A program made the position numbers and the translations under genes. The notes below the pieces were generated by a model that saw only the letters and a program-made list of their open reading frames with translations, did not search any database and was not told where the DNA came from. Shown here one piece after another: positions 52,465 to 61,333 of a DNA stretch of 64,000 nucleotides. The stretch's first letter is position 1, and the number at the start of each line of letters is the position of its first letter. The stretch comes from Phytopythium helicoides (lineage: Eukaryota > Oomycota > Peronosporomycetes > Pythiales > Pythiaceae): contig JANFNE010000053.1 in the NCBI GenBank assembly GCA_024867545.1, forward strand, positions 124,001-188,000, read 5' to 3'.

Positions 52465-53637
52465 ATGGATGAGCTCTTAAGCAAGCTATACAATGATCCT
52501 AAGACAGGCTTCGTCAGCGCTCAGAAGCTATATCTAAAGGCGCGTGTGCTTGACTCCTCTGTAACGCTCAAGAAGGTACGAGACTGGCTCAGCGCTCAGT
52601 CAAGTGTTCAACGATTCCAAGATCAGAAGCCTGCGTTTCAGCTGTTTAAGATTGCTAGTAACAACGCTCATTCGTGGCAGGCGGATCTTACTTTCTGGAA
52701 GGAGCTTGGGAAGCAACCAATACTCACCGCGGTCAACATCAACAGCCGCTTGGGGTATGCGAAGATCATCGCTAACAAGCAGACTTCAACGATGCTTACC
52801 GCGATAAAGGCGTTTGTCAAAGCATGCAAGCCATCAGTGCTCACGACAGACAACGGCAATGAGTTTCTGAACGGTTCAGTACAAGCCTTCTTCAAGAAAG
52901 AGAAGATCGAGCACTTCAACAATGAGGCAGGGGATCACAACAAGATGGGAATGATTGAGCGCTTCAACCGGACAATCAAGCAGCGGCTCATGCAGATGGA
53001 ACGTAAGCTGACGCCGAAGCTACTCGCGGATATCATTCACAATTACAACACGACAGAGCACCGATCCATAGGCCAAACACCGGAAGAAGCAGCTGGTACC
53101 GTCGACAGGGATGCTCTAGATCACAATGCGGAGGTGATGGAGTCGCTTGATGACAAGTTGAACATTGGCGACTCTGTGCGGTATCGACTTCCAAAGGGGA
53201 CCTTCTCGAAAGAGGGAGCGCGGTGGAGCAAGGAGATCTACACGTACACGGGACTTGATGGCTACAAGGCGGATATCCGTTCTTCGAACGGTCACGTCAA
53301 ATACGTACCACTGAATGATCTCAAAGTAGTCAGCGGTGAGGCGACAGACGCTGTGATTGCTCCTCGAGAGGTCATGGAGGTTGAGAAGATCTTGGATCAC
53401 CGTACGAGCAAGGGGAAGTATCGTTACTTAGTCAAGTGGACTCACCTGAAGGAACCAAGCTGGGAGCCTCAAGCAAATCTCAGATTAATTAACAAAAATC
53501 GCATGAGCACGGCAGAGAAAGTATATTGGGATAGTATAGCAAGCGAGAAACGTAACGATGTATCCAAGCTTCAAGGACAAAGCGGATCGCGAGCAAAAGC
53601 AAGCCGACCTGCTCGCAAAGGCCGAACGAAGAAGTAG
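52465..53637 (+). CDS. Polinton integrase with chromodomain
   Basis: ORF of 390 aa, starting 6 bp after the polymerase stop. The N-terminal part is helical; the catalytic core holds the D,D35E triad as Asp74 (SWQADL), Asp129 (LTTDNGNEF) and Glu165 (GMIERFNRTI), the spacing of retroviral-type integrases used by Polintons. A beta-rich region follows (SVRYRLPKGTFSKEGARWSK), then a chromodomain (VEKILDHRTSKGKYRYLVKW, PSWEPQANL; ~305-340) and a Lys/Arg-rich tail. It would integrate the linear transposon DNA. The 3' end overlaps the next ORF by 80 nt. The frame is intact despite the upstream insertion. Confidence 0.9.
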   Translation: MDELLSKLYNDPKTGFVSAQKLYLKARVLDSSVTLKKVRDWLSAQSSVQRFQDQKPAFQLFKIASNNAHSWQADLTFWKELGKQPILTAVNINSRLGYAKIIANKQTSTMLTAIKAFVKACKPSVLTTDNGNEFLNGSVQAFFKKEKIEHFNNEAGDHNKMGMIERFNRTIKQRLMQMERKLTPKLLADIIHNYNTTEHRSIGQTPEEAAGTVDRDALDHNAEVMESLDDKLNIGDSVRYRLPKGTFSKEGARWSKEIYTYTGLDGYKADIRSSNGHVKYVPLNDLKVVSGEATDAVIAPREVMEVEKILDHRTSKGKYRYLVKWTHLKEPSWEPQANLRLINKNRMSTAEKVYWDSIASEKRNDVSKLQGQSGSRAKASRPARKGRTKK

Positions 53638-54340
53638 GCAAGCATATGTAAAGCGGGGGATGTACGAAGAAGCGATATGGGCATCCGAAGTTGCCGCATC
53701 CAAGCCAAGCACGTCAAGCGAGACTCAGACTGATGAATCGGTTCAAAGTCAGCTTGACCCTTTTAAAAAAAGCCAGTCCGAACCAACTAGTGTAGACGAG
53801 CTGCCTTATGAAGGCCTTATGCAGTCACCATTGGAGCGAATCCCAGAGTCAATACTTGAGCCCGAGCCAATCCCAGAGCCAATCCCAGAGTCGTTGCCTG
53901 TCTTGAGGCTTGATCCGAGACTCGCCGATGAGCCGCACGCAGCGCAACAGACGATCAAGGAGTGGTTCACTCAGTACCCTGGACTAGTAGAACTGCGTGT
54001 GAATCCAATCAATCTCGATGGTTCAATCAACTCAAACTATGTGATTGGCAAGAAGGGTCTTTTGTATCACAGTCGCACAGGCAAGGTAGCTCGCAACTGT
54101 CTGCAAGCACGTATTTCATTTCCCAGCAGTTGACACGCCATGGGGGACGGGCCAACACTCAAAAGAAGTGCGTGCTGTTCGCCTCAGCGTTAGGAACTCA
54201 ACAATTATCGGGTTTCAGCCAGTGGAAGCGGATGCTCCCTTCAGACTTTCGCCGGAGATACACGAGTCACTGTATCAGCTTCTGCTTCGCCACCCAGCAT
54301 TTCGTGTGTGTCAAGTAAAAGGTATCGTGGCTTACATTTG
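53558..54340 (+). pseudogene. Third Polinton ORF, unrecognised, with a frame break
   Basis: ORF from ATG 53558 to TGA 54131 (191 aa), with an N-terminal basic segment, a Glu/Pro/Ile-rich repeat (ESILEPEPIPEPIPES) and a folded end (WFTQYPGLVELRVNPINLDG, NYVIGKKGLLYHSRTGK). From about 54090 a different frame continues in the same style (VFHFPAVDTPWGTGQHSKEV, SPEIHESLYQLLLRHPAFRV) to TGA 54338-54340, so a one-base change near 54085-54095 probably broke a longer gene. No family recognised; a structural or accessory Polinton protein is possible. Confidence 0.45.
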
Positions 54341-54563
54341 ATTGCGTTGGTCAAACCCTGCTTTGCATACTTCTAACACTATCCGTTTTGGCAATCCACT
54401 AGTGTGGCAAAATTCGAATCCACCTAATGAGTTCGTCGGTCTGCAATGCAACTACAGACGCAAAGACCCGCCGTTTGACTGGGTTGAGGGGTTCGAGTGC
54501 GGAAAGCTTTGCTTCCACATGGAAACCAATGTACATCACCTTGCAGAGGACGTGTTTATATCA

Positions 54564-55115
54564 TCAGTAATGTGCTGTGTCAGCGGCGGCGGGGAGATAG
54601 AGCAGCTCAGAGTTCACCTCAGTAACAACACCTCCATAACAGGTGGTTCTTCCACCTCCTCCAACTATAAACTTGTGTGCTGCCACACTCACGCCAAGAG
54701 CGAAATTCGTGGTGTTCGAACACTTCAGATTGATGAGGCTAATCATGTAGTCAACCTCGTTGTGCACAAGATCCAGCGCACCGAATCGCAACAACACATC
54801 GGAGTTCGAAAATGAATTTGGGTCCATCCTGTTGCGCGTGGTCACCCCTGGACAAGCATCAGCGTTGGGAGTTGTGCCTCGACAAGACATTGTAAACGAT
54901 GCGCAAGACACAAGCAAAGCGCTTCTCAGTGTTTCGTTTGAAGAATACGAAAATGGCGTCCTGAATTTCGACATGATCTTGGCATCTTCGACAGTTAGAA
55001 GCATTGTAGACTCTATGGGATGCAACGAGTCGTGTGGTGAAAATGACGGGGATTCTATAGCTAATCGTGAGTCCTGTAGGGGTTCTCGGCGATTTTCGCT
55101 GATCAGTTTCGGCAT
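54564..55115 (-). CDS. Unrecognised ORF between the Polinton and the tandem repeat
   Basis: Minus-strand ORF of 183 aa (ATG 55115) with mixed composition (LLTVEDAKIMSKFRTPFSYS, LVHNEVDYMISLINLKCSN). The plus strand also has frames of 119 and 157 codons here, and I cannot decide which strand, if any, is coding. No family recognised. It may belong to the right part of the Polinton. Confidence 0.25.
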   Translation of the reverse strand: MPKLISENRREPLQDSRLAIESPSFSPHDSLHPIESTMLLTVEDAKIMSKFRTPFSYSSNETLRSALLVSCASFTMSCRGTTPNADACPGVTTRNRMDPNSFSNSDVLLRFGALDLVHNEVDYMISLINLKCSNTTNFALGVSVAAHKFIVGGGGRTTCYGGVVTEVNSELLYLPAAADTAHY

Positions 55116-55147
55116 GTGATGACGCCGGCTCGGGGGCTCAATGAATT

Positions 55148-55192
55148 CTCTGGATTCATCCAGAGTTGTTACGACGATCTGACCGATCGTCT
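55148..55192. repeat. Two adjacent palindromes at the unit border
   Basis: CTCTGGAT-TC-ATCCAGAG is followed within about 10 bp by GACGATC-TGACC-GATCGTC. Both have perfect stems. The same pair stands at the start of unit 2 (60082-60126). Confidence 0.8.
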
Positions 55193-55584
55193 GATTGACC
55201 GAAAAGCACGCTGAAAACTAATATTTGTGATATATGCGAAAGTTGACATGGCAGTTGTATATATAAATACCTTTATAAATAGATTGAACCTCTATAATAC
55301 ATGGGTACGTTTTGCGTGTCTTCTCTGGGTCCCGCTATTTTACATTCGCGTCACATTGAACTGTAAAATATAATATAAATCGGTACACATACAAACATAT
55401 ATGCCATTAGTTGATACTAAATACAAATATGAAATTGCTGACTGGGATGGTCTTGACACCCAACTGTGAAAATTTATGAAAGTGATTAATCCGATACAGG
55501 TAATCTGCGTGTTGCGCGAACAGCACTGTACAGCAGTGTGGCCCACGTAGGTGGCTGAGAGGTGCGGTGGACTGCGGCTGCCGC
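55193..55584. other. AT-rich stretch of the duplicated unit
   Basis: AT-rich sequence with TATATATAAATA and ATATAATATAAAT words, unlike the GC-rich surroundings. No gene seen. Repeated at 60127-60518. Confidence 0.5.
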
Positions 55585-55680
55585 CGATACGCTCACTGCG
55601 CTCATGGAATCTAATGTTGCCGGCAAGACCTCGCTCATGGACGTCATTGCCAGGCAAGACCGGCGGACAGATCCAAGGCA
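55585..55680 (+). pseudogene. Relic of a PDR-type ABC transporter (Walker A region)
   Basis: The plus strand reads DTLTALMESNVAGKTSLMDV-IA and, after a one-base frame change near 55650, KTGGQIQGK. This follows the second nucleotide-binding domain of pleiotropic drug resistance transporters (TALMGSSGAGKTTLMDVIAG pattern). Only ~32 codons remain, and they are directly joined to a deaminase relic. Confidence 0.7.
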
Positions 55681-55830
55681 AAGACCGAGCTGTGGCTCAG
55701 TGAGAGCGGCATCCCCATCGGCTCGGTGCTCGTGATCGTGATCGACGGGCAGATCGTGGCCCGCGGCCACAACCGCCGCACGCAGAAGGGCAGCGTCGTG
55801 CTGCAGGGTCGGCACGAGATCTCTCAGCGA
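55681..55830 (+). pseudogene. Relic of a yeast-type cytosine deaminase
   Basis: The plus strand reads LSESGIPIGSVLVIVIDGQI and VARGHNRRTQKGSVVLQG. This is the N-terminal half of Fcy1-type cytosine deaminases. It ends where the zinc-binding H-G-E motif should stand (here QGRHE), and the CxxC motif is missing, so it is inactive. Confidence 0.75.
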
Positions 55831-56399
55831 ACAAAAGCGTCGAACACTTATTATATCGTTTGCTTGGGTTCCCACATACCGACTGCGATGCAATGCATGC
55901 GATCGACGCACTTAGGTTAGGATTCCATTTCGCTCTGAGACGGCATGAATTGCTGCAAATACCCTCGCTTACAGGGCTCGATGATTGTTCGATCACTCAG
56001 CGAAATCGATCGCAATAGAGCCTCGTCCGATCGAATGAGGGCATTTAGACGGTAGATACCAGACACTCTATCAATCTGAAGCTACTTCCAATTGCCACAA
56101 ACACGACGCCTCTGTCGCTGCACGAAAAGCCAGCACTCGTGACAACGCTGGTCCAGTTTGTCGGGGAGTTGCTGTCCAAGATGTACATGCAACTGGATGC
56201 TCCACTGCTGCTATGTCGGCACATGTAGTCACCGTTCCTATCACTTTCGCAACACGCCGCCACAGATGACAACTCACAGGTTCTCGCTCTGCTAGCTCCA
56301 ATCAACGCCGTCATGCTTCCTCCAAGCTGCCGCCCGACACTGAGAACACATTGACCAAAAGGTTCCCAACAATAGAATGACCTTACGAGCAGCACGCCA

Positions 56400-58010
56400 C
56401 TGATAACTGAGCTCGTCGACGTCAGAGATTAAGACTAACCCGGCAGCCCGCGTCGAACTCGAGCCGCCAAACACAGCCACGTGACCACCGTCCGCACTAG
56501 ACGATCCCACCAACACGACAATGTCACCGGCAGAAACGCTTCTCGCTGACCCACTCGATAGCGTCACCATCTCGGAGCTCGCGCCAGTCGCGCTTGACAC
56601 GAACACACCGCCCTCGTCGTCGAGCTTGAGCCACTCGACACGCGCACCGTGGCGCAGGCAGTCGAAGAGCTTGTACCGCCCGACACACTCACGTCGCCGC
56701 CAGACACCGACAAAGACCCGCCAGTGCCGACAGATGCAGAGCTCACGCCGCCAGAGAAAGTCACATTTCCTCCAGACAGGCCGCCAGAGCCGCCAGACGC
56801 GCTCACCACACCGCCAGAAGCAGTCGTGGACACCGACCCGGACGCACCGCCAGATGCAGAGCCGCTTGAAACACGCATGACGCTGCTCCCCACGTCTACA
56901 TCACAGCGCTTGAACCCACACTCATCTTCACCATGCCACTTGTCATCGACTCGCTTGCTCGCTAGCACTGCTCAGGATGATCACGCTGCCGCCCGCGCCA
57001 CTCGATGACGCACAACTCGACAGAGAGATGGACGCGCCGCTGCCACTCACGGAAGATCCGCCCGCGACCTCGATCTTGCTGGCAACAGACGACGTCGACG
57101 ATCCGCTTCCAATGCGCACGGACCCGCTCGACACGCCAGAGTCGCCGCTCGTCACGCTCACGTTGCCGCTGCTGCTACTGCTGCTGCTCGCAGCACCGAG
57201 CGTCGAGATCACCACAGAGCCGCTCGTCGGCAAGCCATCGCCACTCGTCAAAGACACAGACCCGCCAACAGAGCCGGACGACGAACCGCCATCCACCGTC
57301 ACATTGCCGCCCACTCCCTGCGCGTTGCTGGCGCCGAGGATCTTCACAGACTGCGCCGCACTCGCGCTGTCCACCGATCCGCCCTGCAACAATACGTTGC
57401 TGCCGACGCTCCTGCCGACGCTGCTTCCCTGGATGATACGGATACCACCTCCAGAGCCGCTTTACGCGAGCACCAAACTGCTGCTTGAGCTGCCGCTTGA
57501 CACGCTCACGTCACCGCCAGCGCCGCTCGACGAAGAGCCGCTGAAAGCACGCACAGAGCCACCAGAGCCGCTCGACGACGACACACCGCCGCTCACAGAC
57601 ACATTGCCGGACGACCCGCTCGCAGAGTCGCCTCCGTTCGCCAACACAGAGCCACCAGCCGCCGACGTGCTAGAGCCGCCGGCAACGCGTACAGCGCCGC
57701 CGACAGACGTCGCGCTGGATCCACTGCTTACCAGCACTTCACCCGATGCGCCATCCACAGTCGAGCCAGACTGCACTCGAACCGCACCCGACACGCTGCT
57801 TCCCGATGACACGGCGCTAGACACGGACACGTCGCCACTGCCGGAAACACCTGATCCGCTCGACACCGACATGGAACCTACTGTTGACTGACCGCATCCG
57901 CTGCCATAAACAGACACAGAACCGGCAGTAGACACCGCCGACCGAGCTGCCGCTGCAACTGCTTGTGCTCACAGATTCGCCCGACACCACCGTCGCAGCG
58001 TACGACGGTG
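56400..58010 (-). pseudogene. Broken Ser/Gly-repeat protein gene
   Basis: The minus strand encodes a long series of ~20-residue units of the type SGGxVxVxSGSSxSGxxG (for example SGNVSVSGGVSSSSGSGGSV, SSGSVRIGSGSSTSSVASKI), in pieces: about 57936-58010, 57935-57465, 57461-56943, 56968-56564 and 56606-56400. A TAA at 57462-57464 breaks one long frame, and at least two frame changes (near 56950 and 56590) break the rest. Such repeats are typical of large beta-solenoid-like surface proteins; the function is unknown. The plus strand is also open for 304 codons, a shadow of the repeat's codon use. The same breaks occur in unit 2, so the gene died before the duplication. Confidence 0.7.
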
Positions 58011-58448
58011 TGCTTGTTGGGATGCCTATCACCTGTGCACCAATTAGTCGGGCACCCGATCTTGTGAATCCAGAGCTTCTCCGTGCATAGCACGGCATTA
58101 GTTTCAACTCTACTGCAGCATCGGACAAGATGGGATGCGGCAGTTGCTCCGGCAACAGTAGAGTGTAATCCAGGATTGAGCAATTGCAGGGAATCGTTGC
58201 ATCGTTGCAGAGGACGGGAAGCTTTCGAGACTGCAACGATTCCTTGCGGATTGGCTGTAGATGATTAGCTCGGCCTGGTTTCGGTTGTCGGTGGGCGAGG
58301 GAATGCATCTATTCGTTGCAATGCTCTCACTTCCACAAAAGCAAGCAGGATGGCGCAGCAGCTTTCAGCAATCTCTCTCTGCCACAACCTCAATGATGTC
58401 AAGCATCTTTGTTCGCGAGAACAGTCGCCGTACCGTCAAATCGTAGTT
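58011..58448. other. Spacer in the duplicated unit
   Basis: Between the Ser/Gly relic and a small relic. Overlapping short frames, nothing recognised. Confidence 0.35.
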
Positions 58449-58584
58449 TGATCTGGTGTACTGTCACATCCATCGGGACTACTTGCATCCGTCTACTGGG
58501 TGGACCTACATCACTGTCAAGGAGACGCGAGTGCTTGATCTGCTTCGTGGCCACCAGCTGGCCGAGGAGGCGCGAGATCTCTGA
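58449..58584 (+). pseudogene. Small coding relic, family unknown
   Basis: After a TAG, the plus strand reads 45 codons (FDLVYCHIHRDYLHPSTGW, TYITVKETRVLDLLRGHQLA) to TGA 58582. The composition looks like real protein, but it has no start codon. I do not recognise the family. Repeated at 63383-63518. Confidence 0.35.
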
Positions 58585-58693
58585 AACGAGAGAACTTAGG
58601 TCCTACGATTTGAAGATGAGTTTCTGCATAAGCAAATGTAAGAAGAATGTTGTATTGAATGATCATCGTCATTGAGCTGTGCTTCCCAACCAT

Positions 58694-59995
58694 CTAGGTG
58701 TACATTGAACTATGAATTGGCATTCGCCTAATCAGATCGAAAGCATAATCAATCCTTTGCTGCTGCAAGAACTCCGGATCAAGTTCATCCGCCATCAACT
58801 CGTATCTCTCCAGCATTTCTGCTGCAGCATCGTCGGGTCCAATTGCACTTCGAGGCAACTTTTGACGCTTCAGTGGAAGAGACGAATCCAAGAAAGCAAC
58901 ACGCATTGGAAAGTCTCCATCACGCGTGGGTCCACTTCTCTCCTTCAATACTTCTATTATTGTCTTGAATCCATTGGCTGGGCAAGTAAGCACCATTCTG
59001 GCGATTCGGTTGTCTGGCGCGAACCACAAGAAAAACCAGTAGTCGTTCAGGTTAGTGAGCAAACCCACAGGAGCACAACTCGTCTCGCTTTTTAAATCCG
59101 CGGCAACCAACTCCAGGAGCAGTTGCCATTGTTCGTTCACGCTTGGACGATCCTTCTTTACTTCGATCACAAAACGAAGACCAGCGAAAACGTTGTTCAT
59201 TCGGTTCGCCGATTCGTCGATAATCATCATATCTGCTGTTCCCTTCACTTTGAAGGGAAGTCTGCTTGGATCATCACAATCGAGTAAGCCCCGCTTTCCA
59301 GCTACATCCTTCAGGAAATCCTTCTGCTCTCCGCTCGGTTTCAAACCATCGCCTAGGTGTTCCTCAACGTACTTCATGTACGCCTTCCGTTGGTCTGGGT
59401 GCTTCTCAGGTAGTGCTGACCATTGATAGCCATTGATCGAGTCGTCGATCACTTCATTGACGCGAACAGTGGAGTATTCAAGGCCCAATTGCTGCTTGAG
59501 AAGTATTTCTTTCGAACGCGGGCACGTTGATATCGAATATACCGAGCGCTTTCGATCACGTTCTTCAAAGGCCTCATTCACAGCCATCTTCATTTGCTCG
59601 AAAGGTGCCACATCGATCCCGCGCGCTGCAACATCTGGCGATGGCAACTCCACCAGCACGTGAATGTCATCTTCGGCTCGCTCGAATGTCTTGCCGAAGT
59701 ATGCATCGTTGTTGAGGTTCCGAGTCTCTTTCAATAGCAGCTCTTTGCGCATGAGATTCTTGACTCGATCGGAGATCTCTCCGCTCATCAACTTCTCGAG
59801 CTCGTCGTCCTGCGAGTTCAGCCACGCGCCGCCCTCCCTCGCGAGGTACAGCTTCAGCAAAGCTGCATCGAAGTGAATCGAATTGGGGTTCTTCTCCTTG
59901 ATCTTGTCCTTCAGGTCACCGACCGTCTCGCTGAGCTCAATATCCACAGGGAAGACGCTCCCGACGCCAACCACCGCACAGAACAGCTTCGCCAT
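58694..59995 (-). CDS. Crinkler (CRN) effector with nuclease-like C-terminal domain, copy 1
   Basis: Intronless ORF of 433 aa from ATG 59995. The CRN N-domain is complete: MAKLFCAVVGVGSVFPVDIE, VGDLKDKIKEKNP, LKLYLAREGGAWLNS (an LYLAR variant of LxLFLAK, ~46-60), YFGKTFERAEDDIHVLVELP (~99-118). The C-terminal part contains KGTADMMIIDES and LRFVIEVKKDRPSVNEQWQL (~245-295), then LLTNLNDYWFFLWFAP; the Asp ... Glu-Val-Lys series is the layout of PD-(D/E)XK nuclease-type domains found in many CRN effectors. CRNs are oomycete proteins thought to act in the host nucleus; target and activity of this one are unknown. An initiator lies just upstream. A second identical copy begins in unit 2. Confidence 0.9.
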   Translation of the reverse strand: MAKLFCAVVGVGSVFPVDIELSETVGDLKDKIKEKNPNSIHFDAALLKLYLAREGGAWLNSQDDELEKLMSGEISDRVKNLMRKELLLKETRNLNNDAYFGKTFERAEDDIHVLVELPSPDVAARGIDVAPFEQMKMAVNEAFEERDRKRSVYSISTCPRSKEILLKQQLGLEYSTVRVNEVIDDSINGYQWSALPEKHPDQRKAYMKYVEEHLGDGLKPSGEQKDFLKDVAGKRGLLDCDDPSRLPFKVKGTADMMIIDESANRMNNVFAGLRFVIEVKKDRPSVNEQWQLLLELVAADLKSETSCAPVGLLTNLNDYWFFLWFAPDNRIARMVLTCPANGFKTIIEVLKERSGPTRDGDFPMRVAFLDSSLPLKRQKLPRSAIGPDDAAAEMLERYELMADELDPEFLQQQRIDYAFDLIRRMPIHSSMYT

Positions 59996-60005
59996 CGTGT
60001 TTCTT

Positions 60006-60020
60006 TTTGCGGAATGAGAG
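60006..60020 (-). promoter_or_regulatory. Oomycete initiator of the CRN gene
   Basis: CTCATTCCGCAAAAAG on the minus strand lies about 10-25 bp upstream of ATG 59995 and fits the oomycete initiator core (TCATTCC-NN-A-rich). Three AATTCATT words (60038-60072) lie just upstream of it. Confidence 0.65.
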
Positions 60021-60518
60021 GCAGATCCTTCTCTGAGCGCAATTCATTTTGCAATTCATTCCACAATTCATTAGATGAAGTCTCTGGATTCATCCAGAGT
60101 TGTTACGACGATCTGACCGATCGTCTGATTGACCGAAAAGCACGCTGAAAACTAATATTTGTGATATATGCGAAAGTTGACATGGCAGTTGTATATATAA
60201 ATACCTTTATAAATAGATTGAACCTCTATAATACATGGGTACGTTTTGCGTGTCTTCTCTGGGTCCCGCTATTTTACATTCGCGTCACATTGAACTGTAA
60301 AATATAATATAAATCGGTACACATACAAACATATATGCCATTAGTTGATACTAAATACAAATATGAAATTGCTGACTGGGATGGTCTTGACACCCAACTG
60401 TGAAAATTTATGAAAGTGATTAATCCGATACAGGTAATCTGCGTGTTGCGCGAACAGCACTGTACAGCAGTGTGGCCCACGTAGGTGGCTGAGAGGTGCG
60501 GTGGACTGCGGCTGCCGC

Positions 60519-60764
60519 CGATACGCTCACTGCGCTCATGGAATCTAATGTTGCCGGCAAGACCTCGCTCATGGACGTCATTGCCAGGCAAGACCGGCGG
60601 ACAGATCCAAGGCAAAGACCGAGCTGTGGCTCAGTGAGAGCGGCATCCCCATCGGCTCGGTGCTCGTGATCGTGATCGACGGGCAGATCGTGGCCCGCGG
60701 CCACAACCGCCGCACGCAGAAGGGCAGCGTCGTGCTGCAGGGTCGGCACGAGATCTCTCAGCGA
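60519..60764 (+). pseudogene. ABC transporter/cytosine deaminase relic, copy 2
   Basis: Second copy of the fused relics at 55585-55830, with the same frame break and the same end point. Confidence 0.7.
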
Positions 60765-61333
60765 ACAAAAGCGTCGAACACTTATTATATCGTTTGCTTG
60801 GGTTCCCACATACCGACTGCGATGCAATGCATGCGATCGACGCACTTAGGTTAGGATTCCATTTCGCTCTGAGACGGCATGAATTGCTGCAAATACCCTC
60901 GCTTACAGGGCTCGATGATTGTTCGATCACTCAGCGAAATCGATCGCAATAGAGCCTCGTCCGATCGAATGAGGGCATTTAGACGGTAGATACCAGACAC
61001 TCTATCAATCTGAAGCTACTTCCAATTGCCACAAACACGACGCCTCTGTCGCTGCACGAAAAGCCAGCACTCGTGACAACGCTGGTCCAGTTTGTCGGGG
61101 AGTTGCTGTCCAAGATGTACATGCAACTGGATGCTCCACTGCTGCTATGTCGGCACATGTAGTCACCGTTCCTATCACTTTCGCAACACGCCGCCACAGA
61201 TGACAACTCACAGGTTCTCGCTCTGCTAGCTCCAATCAACGCCGTCATGCTTCCTCCAAGCTGCCGCCCGACACTGAGAACACATTGACCAAAAGGTTCC
61301 CAACAATAGAATGACCTTACGAGCAGCACGCCA

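Larger units (their letters stand above)
33383..54340 (+). mobile_element. Polinton/Maverick-type DNA transposon (ends not found), with nested retrotransposon
   Basis: The element is defined by a protein-primed family B DNA polymerase (33991 on), a DDE integrase with chromodomain 6 bp after the polymerase stop (52465), and a third overlapping ORF (53558). These two enzymes together are the hallmark of Polintons. Terminal inverted repeats were not found by eye, and no packaging ATPase, adenoviral-type protease or capsid gene was recognised, so this may be a partial copy; the limits given are those of the recognised ORFs. A 14.3-kb Ty3 element is inserted at 37970-52308. Without it the recognised part is about 6.6 kb. 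Confidence 0.75.
55147..60080. repeat. Tandem duplication, unit 1 (4934 bp)
   Basis: Every compared position recurs 4934 bp further right, with identical reading frames. The unit starts at a perfect palindrome (CTCTGGATTCATCCAGAG) and ends about 85 bp upstream of the CRN start codon, so each copy carries the whole CRN gene with its initiator. Weak similarity (ATGAA) reaches 6 bp beyond the left border. Confidence 0.95.

Noticed and set aside
54400..54440. TTCGAATCC word resembling a tRNA T-loop
   Set aside because: No acceptor, D or anticodon arm could be folded around it.
33383..55146. Terminal inverted repeats of the Polinton
   Set aside because: Compared by eye on both sides without a convincing match; the ends stay undefined.
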